64,000 nt of DNA from Ceratorhiza oryzae-sativae (lineage: Eukaryota > Basidiomycota > Agaricomycetes > Cantharellales > Ceratobasidiaceae). Each line of letters opens with the position of its first letter. Positions within the stretch are counted from its first letter, which is position 1. Location: positions 42,924 to 106,923 of the forward strand of contig JARWMV010000049.1 in NCBI GenBank assembly GCA_030998015.1, given 5' to 3'. The position numbers and the translations under genes are program-made. A model generated the notes under the pieces. It saw only the letters and a list, made by a program, of their open reading frames with translations, ran no database searches and was not told the DNA's origin. This document shows, piece after piece, positions 20,391 through 29,710 of the stretch.

Positions 20391-23300
20391 GAATCATGGA
20401 ACCAGCTAAAACGCTGATTGACTCAGGATCTTCAACCAACTTCATCGATAAGGCCTATTCAAGGGAAAAAGGGATTCCAACCACTCCCCTCAAACACAAG
20501 AAATCAATTGTGGCCATTGATGGAAATGAAATCAAGGATGCCATAGAAGAAAGGGCAGAACTAAACATCGAAGTGGAAGGGAAGACACTAAAATGCTCCC
20601 TTTATGTAATGACCCTAGGTGACACCGACATAGTCCTAGGGAAAGAATGGCTTGAAGAAGCAGAACCTATCATAGATTGGAAAGACCTTACCATCTCATA
20701 CCCGAGAAATCAAGGCAAGGGCAGCAAGTGAAAGCCTACAATCCCAGAAGAATTTAGGGATTTTGAAGACCTATTTGGGGAAGAAGGTTTCCGAGAACTT
20801 CCACCCCACCGAGGTAACCTAGACTTCAAAATGGACCTGATCGAGGGAGCGGAGCTGCCAAAGCCTGCAAAGAGGTACAGTATGTCACCAGCAGAAACAA
20901 AGGCGCTCAGGGAGTACCTAGAGGAGGAACTAAGAAACGGGAAAATAAGGCCCAGCCAGTCAGTTGTAGCTGCACCCTGTTTCTATGTGAACAAAGCAGA
21001 TGGAGGGCTTAGGTTGGTAGTCGACTACCGTAAGATGAATGACATCACCAAGCCAGACAGGTTTCCACTTCCAATCCAAATAGAATTGATTGAGAGACTG
21101 AAGGATGCAACCATCTATTCAAAAATGGATGTTCGATGGGGGTTCAACAACATCAGGGTAAAAGAGGGAGACGAATGGAAAACAGCTTTCAGGACAGGAG
21201 AAGGCCAGTTTGAATGCTTGGTCATGCCATTCGGAGTAAAAGAAGGACCAAGAACCTTTACCAGGTTCATGATGGAAAAGTTCCGTGACATAATAGACGA
21301 TTATGTGGTAATCTACATGGACGATGTACTAGTGTTTTCCAGAAACAGGGAAGAACACGTACAACATGTCAGGGAAGTGTTAAGAAGAATGAGGGAAAAC
21401 CACCTCTTCCTCAAACCACACAAGTGTCAGTTCTTTGTGAAGGAGGTAAGCTTCATTGGAATTGTCATATCCCCAGAAGGGATATCGATGGAAAAGGAAA
21501 AGGTAAAGGCAGTTCTAGAATGGCCAGAACCTAACACAGTAAAAGAAGTCCAAGCCTTCCTAGGCTTCGTGGGGTTCTATAGAAGGTGGATAGAGAAGTT
21601 TAGCACCTTAGCCAAACCCCTCACAGATCTCACCCAAAAAGATGTCAAATTCCTGTGGGAAAGAAAACAACAGGAAGCATTTGAAGCTATCAAAGAAGCA
21701 GTAGCAAGAGAACCGGTCCTGATCCACCCAAACCCAAACAGGCCATACATACTGGAAACAGACGCCTCAGGAGTGGCCATGGGGGCGGTACTAAGCCAAA
21801 AGGGTGATGACAACCGATTGCATCCAATTGCCTTCCTATCGAAGAGCTTCACCCCACCAGAGAAAAATTATGACACCTACGACAAGGAGTTGCTTGCAAT
21901 TGTTAGGTCCTTAGAGCACTGGAGGTTATACTTAGAAGGGACAGAGGAACCCATTGTGATATACACTGACCATAGGAACCTCCAGTACTGGCAAAATGCC
22001 CAGATGTGGAATAGAAGGCATGCCAGATGGTATCTCACTCTGGCACCCTTCAATTTTCAGATTGTGTACAGGCCAGGGAAACTCTCACAGAAGCCAGATG
22101 CCCTTTCCAGAAGGAGCGACCATGGGGATACCCCTATGGAACCACAGATCATGATTCCAGAAGAAAGGTTCATAGGTTTCATGGCAGAAGTACAGGGGGA
22201 TTTCTGGGAAGAGCTTAAAGAAGCTCAGGAAGAAGACGAATCTATCAGATCCTTAAGGCTGAGTGTGGCAAATAAGGAACAACTACCGCCCTCAGTACAG
22301 AAGGAATTTAGACGGTATGAAATGAAGGAGGGCCTATTAAGGTATGACGATAGGCTCTACATCCCAGATGACAAGGACTTGAGGTTGAGTCTCCTTGAGG
22401 AGTGCCATGACGCCCCAGTGGCAGGTCATCAGGGACAAGCCCGAACACTAGAATTACTATCAAGGGATTACTATTGGCCAGGAATGAAGGCCCAAGTAAA
22501 CCGATACGTGGAATCTTGTGAAACGTGTCAAAGAAGCAAAGGACACAAACAAGGCACTCCCTGAAGTCTTTACCAATCCCATGGAAACCATGGGCAGATG
22601 TCGCATATGATTTCATCGTCAAATTACCTGTCTCAAAGGGGTACGACAGTATTTGACAGTTGTAGATCGCTTCTCCGGCAGGCCCATTTTGTACCATGTC
22701 TGGAGAGCACCAATGCAGAAGAACTGGCAGAAATATTCATAAGGGAAGTATGGAGACATCACGGGACCCCAGAAACCACTGTCTCAGACCGAGGGCCAAC
22801 CTTTAACAGCCAATTCCTAAAGGCCCTATACAAAGGAATTGGGACAAAGCCCAGATTCTCCACTGCTTTCCATCCAGAAACAGATGGTCTGTCGGAAAGG
22901 ACAAATCAATGGGTAGAAGGGTTCTTAAGAACCTTCTGCAATTATAGACAAGATGATTGGGTAAAATGGTTACCCATTGCTGAATTCTGCCATAACAACC
23001 ACGTAAATGCTACAACAGGACAAACCCCATTTGAAACAGTATATGGAAGAAACCCAAGATGGGTTGTCCGAGAGGGAGAAGAACCATCTGAGGCACCTGC
23101 CGCAGACAACATGCGTAATCAAATGGAAAAGGTATGGGATGAGGCAAGAGCCTCAATGGAATTACACCAACAAATGGAAAAGAAAGGGAGGGAATTCAAG
23201 GTAGGAGACAAGGTTTGGCTGCTCCTAACAAACCTCTCGTCCAAGAGACCCTCCAAGAAACTGGACAACCGAAAAGGGGGGCCCTTTGAAATCACAGAAA

Positions 23301-24611
23301 AGATCTCATCCCACGCATATCGCCTGGACCTACCTAAAACTATACGTGTACACAATGTATTCCATGTAAATCTCCTCTCGCCATTCACAGAAGATAAAGA
23401 CTTCCGAAGAAGGCAGGCCAAACCACCACCAATCATAACGAAAAAGGAGAGGAGGAATACAGGTGGACCACATTGCAAATTATGAATGGCGGAATGGCGA
23501 GCTGTTTTACCAAATCAGATGGAAGGGCTACGACCCAATAGAAGACACAATGGAACGTGCCAGCAAGTTTGCTGACATGAAAGAGGTTCTAAATGACTTG
23601 CAAAGGCGCTTACCAGACGCACCAATGCCAGTCAAGACAAGTCAGCACTCAGGTGACTCGAAGGGCAGGCCAAAGAGAACCAAACGAGGATCTGAAAGCT
23701 TTAAAAGGAGCCATCCAGGATACCCAAGAAGGCCAGAGCCCCTCTACTACCTCACCACTTGCACCACAACACACCTGCAAAACCCCAAAAGCATGCCTTT
23801 TGTCACTCACCCAATCGCACATCCCAACCGTTACACCCCACTTACCGAAAATCAGGTGGCCCCACTTCGGCAGCCACCCACCATCAGGCGGCCAGCACCC
23901 TACCCTGGCAGGGAAAATCGTCCTAAACCAGGGATGTACTGCTCCAGTGTGGAAGACGCCCAGAGGTACGCCGAACGACTGTTGCCAGGGGCTAACCTAG
24001 TGTACATCCCAAAGAAGTTAAGGGATGAAAGGAACTGGATCGATGATGACAAGTACCTGGATCCCAGGTTAGGGGTCCTGACATGGCATGGAAGCCGGAA
24101 GCCAACGACGAGAAACGCCTTGTTAAGAACACCGATGTATGTCGTCGACAATATTGTGGGACCAACAGTCGACGTGGTGACCAAGGCGGCAAGGCAACAG
24201 AGGAGGGCCACAGGCCAAATGGCAGACGGAGGGGACTGGGAGGTGGAGCGCCGGGCAAAGGCACTGTTGGAGCAGTGGAAGCTGGCACCGGCGGCACCGT
24301 ATGTGGGACTGCTTGAGGCCACTACCACTGATGAAATGTTTACTGCCATCAGGTTGAAGGAAGCAAACTTGGCTGACTTCTGTAACTGGGTGAAGGTACG
24401 CCCAAACCTGCATGGTTACGACACAGATATGTCGAGCCTCACAGCAAGCCTGGAGTCCCTGGTGGTGAAGGAGGAGGAGCCGAGAGTAACGATAAAGGAA
24501 CCAACCCCGGACCCGGCCCAAGAGGGAGTCCAAACGGATTGGGCCAAATGGGAGGATGAGCTGGCGGGCGCCCTGGAGGAAGTGCCCCTGCTGGCCCTGG
24601 AGCCCCTGTGA
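20391..24611 (+). pseudogene. pol: Element C Pol with a long C-terminal extension, disrupted
   Basis: Protease (LIDSGSSTNF near 20411), RT (YMDDVLVFS near 21318), RNase H (ETDASGVAMGA near 21759), integrase finger (H...H, CETCQRSKGH near 22522), DDE core (SDRGPTFNSQF near 22786; DGLSERTNQW near 22885) and chromodomain (YQIRWKGYDPIED near 23509). Breaks: TGA at 20729-20731, TGA at 22562-22564, frame changes near 22640-22690 and near 23460. After the chromodomain the frame stays open for about 300 more codons (to 24611), ending in an acidic tail; no domain was recognised there. B separates it from gag. Confidence 0.85.
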
Positions 24612-24693
24612 TTATCAGGCCTATCACATGTTTTTTTGGAATATCTTAAGAATAACTTTTCATAATCATACAATAATACATTTCAAAATGTTT

Positions 24694-25224
24694 CTATTTC
24701 TTCTTGCCCTTGAGGGGCCGGGTATAGGGTCCTTTTGCCTTCTTATCCTTCCTAGTAGTACGGGCCGCAGAACCACCGGCCCGGTTCTCAGGCAACAGCC
24801 AGGGGGCCTCCCCCCCTGGGAAGTCGGCCATGTAGTTCTGGAAACACCAGAACCAGAAGCCGCAAAGGGTGAGCCTCATCAAACAAGGGGCAGAGCCCTC
24901 CTCAAAATCAGCAAGCGCCTGGTGGCCGCTCCTCAAAGGACTTGTAGTCCTGATCAACGAGCGCCCAGACACGCTCAAGGGTGGCCTCATGGGCCCGACC
25001 ATCAAGGAGGATGCGCTCTTCTACAGAACAAGTTAGCTACGTGAGAACGACGAAGAACGAACACACATACCTGGCACCCCACAGAAGAACCAGTCCCCAA
25101 CACCTTGATAGAAGTCTTCAAGGGAGGCGTCGCACACGGCATCACAGTAGGCGCAGTACTCCCCCTCAGGGAGAGACCAGCAGGTGCAGTCAAGGGGATT
25201 GTAGTTAAGGGAAATAACACGCAT
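24694..25224 (-). CDS. Small spliced Cys-rich gene divergent from Rep, unknown function (frame broken in exon 2)
   Basis: Exon 1 is 25071-25224 (51 codons, MRVISLNYNPLDCTCWS..., Cys-rich with CxC and CxxC pairs). A 50-bp intron 25021-25070 has good GT...AG ends. Exon 2 runs to a TGA at 24908-24910; the adjacent frame then stays open to a stop at 24694, with a Trp/Cys-rich stretch (CGFWFWCFQNY) and a Lys/Arg-rich C-terminus (RKDKKAKGPYTRPLKGKKK). This suggests a 1-base indel or a second intron I could not place. In ambisense CRESS genomes this is the place of the capsid gene. The basic tail fits nucleic-acid binding, but there is no recognisable capsid signature, so no function is assigned. 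Confidence 0.45.
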
Positions 25225-25345
25225 AGTAAAGACGGGATGAGGAAGGAAAACAACAAAACCACAAACATTAAAAAATCACGGTGCAACACAATAACTTGCA
25301 CAAACATCAAAACAAGGTCTGGTCAGGTGACACCAACAGACATGT

Positions 25346-25467
25346 GACCATCTGCCAGAAAACAAACAACAAAGCACAGGAATCACATGACCTAGCCTAG
25401 TCACGTGACCACCTGCCAGAAAACAAACAACAAAGCACAGGAATCACATGACCTAGCCTAGTCACGT
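25346..25467. repeat. 61-bp direct repeat, two copies, in the Rep intergenic region
   Basis: Units 25346-25406 and 25407-25467 differ at one base. Each contains TCACATGA and ends in TCACGT, with an A/C-rich centre (CAGAAAACAAACAACAAAGC). Together with outside copies there are six perfect TCAYRTGA octamers (25383, 25401, 25444, 25462, 25622, 25652). They lie between two divergent genes, where iterons of Rep replicons are usually found. Confidence 0.9.
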
Positions 25468-25480
25468 GAATATACGCTAT

Positions 25481-25519
25481 CCCCTAACTACCGGAGGGGT
25501 CGGAGAGGGGGCACCGACC
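25481..25519. other. Two adjacent hairpins in the Rep intergenic region
   Basis: CCCCT-(AACTACCGG)-AGGGG at 25481-25499 and GGTCGG-(AGAGGGGGCA)-CCGACC at about 25498-25519, in a GC-rich block. They could mark a former replication origin, since the first has a 9-nt loop, but the loop is not the TAATATTAC-type nonanucleotide of geminiviruses. They cannot both form fully at once. Confidence 0.4.
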
Positions 25520-25679
25520 GAAGTGGGGGAGCGGAGGCCCCGAGCGTAGCGAGGATCAAGGCCGACGCGGAGGAACGGATGGGAGGGCACCCCTCGGAGA
25601 TGCGTCATCATCAAAACAAGGTCATGTGATCACAACAAATGCAAGACGGAGTCATGTGACAATCAAAACGGACCTTGCA

Positions 25680-25765
25680 GCTTATATAGACAAGCACAAG
25701 GCCCGAGATAACCCGCACTCTCATGCTCTCTTCCCAGTCCCCAAATACCTCTAAAACTGTAAACG
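25680..25765 (+). promoter_or_regulatory. Putative promoter and leader of the Rep gene
   Basis: A TTATATAGA box lies near 25682, about 80 bp upstream of the Rep ATG at 25766. Two TCATGTGA octamers are at 25622 and 25652, just upstream of the box. Confidence 0.4.
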
Positions 25766-27052
25766 ATGCTAAGCGGAAATGGATCGAACGCGGCAACACC
25801 CCAGCCAAGCGGATCAAGCGAAGGGCAGAGGTCGGCGTCGCCATCGCCAGCGCCCTCAGTATCAAGCCGAGCCCCCTCACCCGCTTCTATGCGGCCTACG
25901 CCGACGGATCGAGGGTCCGAAGAGCCGACCAAAACCGCGCCGGCCCCTCGGTTCCGCGTCCAGACCAGGGCGGTGCTGCTGACCTGGTCGAAGCTACGCG
26001 ATCAGCCCTCAAGTGGGCTCGTCGCCCGATACGAGGCATTCTGCCGCCAACGGCCAAATCATTGGGCGACTTTGGCGGTGGTGGAACGCCACAACCCCGA
26101 GGAACCAAACTACGACCCGACCCGGCCCCTCCATGTCCACGCCCTCTCCATCAGTCAGGAGCGGAAGGGCGGCTGGAACACCCAGAACACCCGGTTCTGG
26201 GACTTCGAGGGGCAACACCCCAACATCCTGCCGAAGGACCTCAAGGACGGACCAGGAGGCAACCCTGCAAGGGAGGCTTTCAACTACCTCTGGAAGGATG
26301 TCGGAGCTAACGGCGAGGAGGTAGAGGAGCTGATGGCGGGGGACCTGACCTTGGAAAGGTTGGAGGAAATCCTGGTGAAGGGGAAGGGCAGGAAAAGGTC
26401 GAGGGCGGAGGCGGACCTGGAGGACGGGGCGGAGATTGTTGCCTCAGCAACAAAAAAAGAGTACTACCAGGCATTCAAGCGCCTGCGCCCCCTCCAGATG
26501 GTGACGACGTGGAACTCGGTATGAGCATATGCTGAGTACACGTATAAGGAGGACTGGGGATGCATGCCTGCAATCCCGGTGGAGTTGGAAGTCCCAGAAG
26601 ACCGGGCGCACATCGACAGGGCGGACCGATGGTTTGCGGAAGAGTCTGAGAAGAGAGGGAGGGGCGTGCGCCATCGCATCCTGGTGATCGAAGGCGAAAC
26701 AGGAACTGGGAAGACGGCGTATGCGCGATCCAAGGGCTCCCATAGCCGGATGTGCAACGTCTGGAACGTGGGGAATCTGTCGGAGGACGCCGACATCTGG
26801 ATCCTGGATGACATGGTCCAGTCAAACGGGAAGTACTCGCTCAAAGCCCTGAGCCAGTACGAAGCAGACTTCACAGGCAGATATGCTCATGTGAAGTCAA
26901 TGAAGGTACGGCCGACAGTGATCCTGGGGAATAGCCGGTCGGCCATAATGAAGTGTTGGACGGACATAGAGGGGGAAGAAGGGGACTTATGGGTATCCAA
27001 AAACGTAGACTGGGTATACTCAGGAGGGAAGCCATTTTTTATTTTTCCTTAA
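25766..27052 (+). CDS. rep: CRESS-DNA virus-like replication initiator (Rep): HUH nuclease plus SF3 helicase
   Basis: Exon 1 (25766-26518) has a Ser/Pro-rich N-terminal extension of about 65 residues, then rolling-circle motif I (VLLTWSK, about 70-76), motif II HVH (123-125), a geminivirus-Rep-sequence-like block (TRFWDFEGQHPNI, 142-154) and motif III Tyr 174/Lys 177 (YLWKD). A 30-bp GT...AG stretch with an in-frame TGA (26519-26548) separates it from exon 2 (26549-27052), which carries Walker A (GETGTGKT), Walker B (DIWILDDM) and motif C (VILGN). The family normally nicks and unwinds circular ssDNA genomes. Motif order and the GRS-like block point to the geminivirus/genomovirus lineage. Both exons are free of breaks. 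The intron is short for a fungus, so a nonsense mutation is the alternative. It is embedded in element C. Confidence 0.88.
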
Positions 27053-27160
27053 AAAAAAAAAAATTTATCTTTGTATAAGCTGTTTTATTCACAGACCATG
27101 TGTCGAGAAGTAAGCTTAAACAAGGAAATAAGCAAGGAGAAAGTAATCTCATGTAGCGTA
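27053..27160 (+). other. A-rich tract and spacer after Rep
   Basis: The Rep stop TAA runs directly into a run of about 13 A, then AT-rich sequence (TTTATCTTTGTATAAGC). This may be the former 3' end of the cassette. No gene seen. Confidence 0.4.
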
Positions 27161-27255
27161 GAGGTTAAGGGGTCTAGCCTGACTCATCATCTCCTAGCTA
27201 ATCAATTACACATCGAACGGAAGGTCGTTGGTTCGAGTCCAGCGCCCTTAACCTC
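27161..27255 (+). ncRNA. tRNA-like hairpin with a pol III B-box
   Basis: A perfect 11-bp inverted repeat (GAGGTTAAGGG at 27161-27171, CCCTTAACCTC at 27245-27255) closes a segment containing GGTTCGAGTCC (27230-27240), an exact pol III B-box. A T-arm can be drawn (GTTGG-TTCGAGT-CCAGC) next to the closing stem. The D and anticodon arms do not fold normally and no anticodon is secure. It is most likely a tRNA-derived relic or an intron-bearing tRNA that I cannot resolve. Confidence 0.4.
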
Positions 27256-27333
27256 CTCGATATATGAGATACCTTTTAGAAACTTTTAGAACCCAGAAAA
27301 GAAACATGCCTCGAGATCCCCCAAGACATGTCC

Positions 27334-27344
27334 AAAGGGGGGGA
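27334..27344 (+). other. Polypurine tract of element C
   Basis: AAAGGGGGGGA, 3 nt upstream of the 3' LTR; primes plus-strand DNA synthesis in LTR retrotransposons. Its position right of the Rep cassette shows the cassette is internal to the element. Confidence 0.75.
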
Positions 27345-27347
27345 TAA

Positions 27348-28023
27348 TGTTATGACCCGCCTAGCAGACATAACCTAACAACCGAATATTGTACAGATTT
27401 ATGGCATTTTTCCCGAAGCGGAACAAACCATAAACAAGGTCACGTGATCTCGGCGCTTACCTAACGATTAAGCGCCGGTGGTTACCCTGAACTCGCTCCA
27501 GCGTTTCTCTCCCATGTTACCTGGAGCGAGGAGCGAGTTGTCACGTGATCTCGGCGCTTATTCAGCGATTAAGCGCCGGTGGTTACCCTGAACTCGCTCC
27601 AGCGTTTCTCTCCCATGTTACCTGGAGCGAGGAGCGAGTTGTCACGTGACCTTGGCGCTTATTCAGCGATGAAGCGCCGGGTGCTTAAGTCCAAAAGGTC
27701 ACATGACCCTCGGACCTTGTGCGGCTCTATAAGATTCGGAGCCGCACAAACTTAAGACAAACAATTACCTAACCCATAGTACTATACATAACCTACACCT
27801 ACTGCAGAGTGTGCTTAGATAATACGTCCGCAGCCACCACAGCCACAGGTATATAAGGAGGATAAAGCAAGACTGGACACCTCAGCTTGCTTTATCTTGT
27901 CAACCACCATAGACCATAGCAAACACTGTAACTAGAACACTCAATATACACAGCATAGCACCAAACCGTCAACGCAGCCACTACTTAAGTGCTCCACAAG
28001 GGAGCCTCCAGAGGGTCACGACA
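27348..28023 (+). repeat. 3' LTR of element C with a 101-bp tandem duplication
   Basis: 676 bp versus 575 bp for the 5' LTR. The excess is one extra copy of the module containing CTCGCTCCAG...CTGGAGCGAG and TCACGTGA (about 27480-27680). Otherwise about six substitutions separate the two LTRs. Followed by the TSD CCTCT. Confidence 0.94.
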
Positions 28024-28028
28024 CCTCT

Positions 28029-28100
28029 GGCATTGCTGCCCATAGGCTTGTCATCACCACTTAGGTGTTTGACATTACTGTTCAGGTTGTAGCTCTGACA
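28029..28100 (+). repeat. 3' LTR of element D, right part
   Basis: GGCATTGCTGCCC... to ...AGCTCTGACA. It completes the D LTR cut by element C. It is followed by TTCGA, where minus-strand element E gag starts without a gap, so D was inserted in E. Confidence 0.72.
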
Positions 28101-28784
28101 TTCGAGCTTTCGCTCTTGCATTCCCAGTACCTGGTTTATTTCCATGGAGATGTCCTTTAATTCTTTTATCAGGTTCCCCATTTCTGCTTTTAGGTCATCC
28201 TGGTTCTTTGCCACATAGAGGACATTTTTGTTGGATGTTTCCATTGACCTTACCATCCAGTCCACGTTTCCTTCTTGCCAGGTTAGTGATATTTGACACT
28301 GATTTATACCCGTGATTGCCTTTTCTAGTTCCCTATGGTTATTGTCTCTAAGCTCCTTGAGCCCTGCCCTGATGGTGGTGGCAATGGTGTGAATAGGGTT
28401 GGCAGTGGTTATGGTTCTGGGACCTGGCTGAGGTTGTGTCCTTGCCTCTTCCGCCAAGGCCATGCCTTGTTTGTATATGGTTTGGGTCATATCTTCTACC
28501 TCATCCCTCTCTGGATTTGAGATGTCTTCTGGGTCTGGATTTATCAGGTGAATTGGCAGTTGAGGGCTGTGGAGCAGTATTCCCCCTATTTGCCCTCCCA
28601 GGATGGGGGCCCGAGTGGGGTTAGGTTGAGCCACTGGTCGTGGGTTTTGTGGCAACCCCCCTGGCATTCCTTGGAGGGTCTCGTCTGGGTTACCTTCAGC
28701 CTCTGGGGAAGCAACGGGTTTGGGTGATTGTGGTCTACTATTTGCCACTCTGCTTTGAGATCAAGTTTGTGGTCTCTGTGACAT
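28101..28784 (-). pseudogene. gag: Element E gag fragment (C family)
   Basis: Homologous to the element C Gag N-terminal half, ending at the D insertion (ERKLE, 28101-28115). It begins MSQRPQT at 28784 but then has a TGA where C has CGA. It retains TGG at the position of the first C stop. The rest of E must lie left of the window. Confidence 0.85.
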
Positions 28785-28903
28785 AGTTTCCTTGTGTTCT
28801 CTTATGTATCACAGGAGTTAGCTGGTTTTCGTGTACTCAGCCCTTAGTATCTGTGTAGTATACTTATGTTCACCACTAGTTAAGTTAAGAGATTGCTTTA
28901 TAA

Positions 28904-29459
28904 TGTCATGACCCTCTGGATGCTTCCTTGCAAAGCACTTAAGTAGTGGCTGCATTGACAGTTTGGTGCTATGCAGTATGTATTGAGCATTCTAGTTACA
29001 GTGTTTGCTATGGTCTATGGTGGTTGACAAGATAAAGCAAGCTGAGGTGTCCAGTCTTGCTTTATCCTTCTTATATATGCCTGTGGCTGTGGTGGCTGTG
29101 GATGTATTATCTAAGCACAATCCACAGTAGGTGCAGGTTATGTACAGTACTATGGGTTAGGTAATTGTTTGTCTTAAGTTTGTGCAGCTCCAAATCTTAT
29201 AGAGCCACGCAAGGTCCAAGGGGTAGGTGCTGAGGTCATGTGATCCTGCTGTAAGCGCCAAGATCATGTGACAACTCACTCCTTGCTCCAAGTAACAATG
29301 GAGAGAAATGCTGGAGCGAGTTCAGGGTAACCACTGTAAGCACCAGTTAAGCGCCGAGGTCACGTGACCTTGTTTATGGCTTGTTCCACTTAGGAAAAAT
29401 GCCATAAATCCATAAAAATATTTGGTTATTTTGTTATATCCGTTTGACAGGTCATAACA
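28904..29459 (-). repeat. LTR of element E (C family, diverged)
   Basis: 556 bp, TGTCATGACCCTCTGG... to ...GGTCATAACA on the plus strand, the reverse complement of the C LTR. Clearly more diverged and CpG-poor than the C LTRs (CpG to TG/CA throughout). It is the 5' LTR of E. Confidence 0.9.
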
Positions 29460-29710
29460 CAAGCGACTAGGGCTGAACTACATTTAAGATATCTCAGGGA
29501 ACCTGACCACAGTAGTCTTGCTCTTTATACCTATAAATTAGTCAGTTTACACTGTGAAAGATTAAGACTACCTTGAGTGTTACTTGATTGCATTGCAACT
29601 ACTTTGAGCCTTCTTACTCTAGTCTAAGAAGTATTGATTATGATTAGTGTATACTAACATATTTACATTTGCTTAAGCTCTAGATATTCAAGTGTACCCC
29701 AACCTGTAAC
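29460..29710. other. No gene recognised
   Basis: AT-rich, CpG-poor sequence between the element E LTR and the element F pol remnant. No feature seen. Confidence 0.5.

Larger units (their letters stand above)
10801..28023 (+). mobile_element. Element C: Ty3/gypsy retrotransposon carrying a Rep cassette
   Basis: 5' LTR 10801-11375, gag 11497-13332, pol 20391-24611, Rep cassette about 24612-27060, tRNA-like hairpin, polypurine tract, 3' LTR 27348-28023. Flanked by the 5-bp TSD CCTCT (10796-10800 and 28024-28028). Element B is nested between gag and protease; without B and its extra TSD copy, C is about 10.3 kb. The two LTRs differ at roughly six places plus one 101-bp tandem duplication, so the insertion is fairly recent. 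Nevertheless gag has two stops and pol several disruptions. It was inserted in the 3' LTR of element D. Confidence 0.93.

Noticed and set aside
24123..24673. Several overlapping minus-strand ORFs opposite the end of element C pol
   Set aside because: Shadow frames of a GC-rich coding region; no start context, introns or domains.
25346..25467. Possible CRISPR-like repeat
   Set aside because: Only two adjacent direct copies with no spacers, in a eukaryotic genome; it is a tandem repeat.
26444..26874. Three long minus-strand ORFs opposite Rep
   Set aside because: Antisense shadows of the Rep coding sequence with high GC; no protein features.
27053..27065. Poly-A run directly after the Rep stop taken as a sign of mRNA retroposition
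   Set aside because: The cassette keeps its intergenic region, an oppositely oriented gene and an intron, so it is not a processed mRNA copy.
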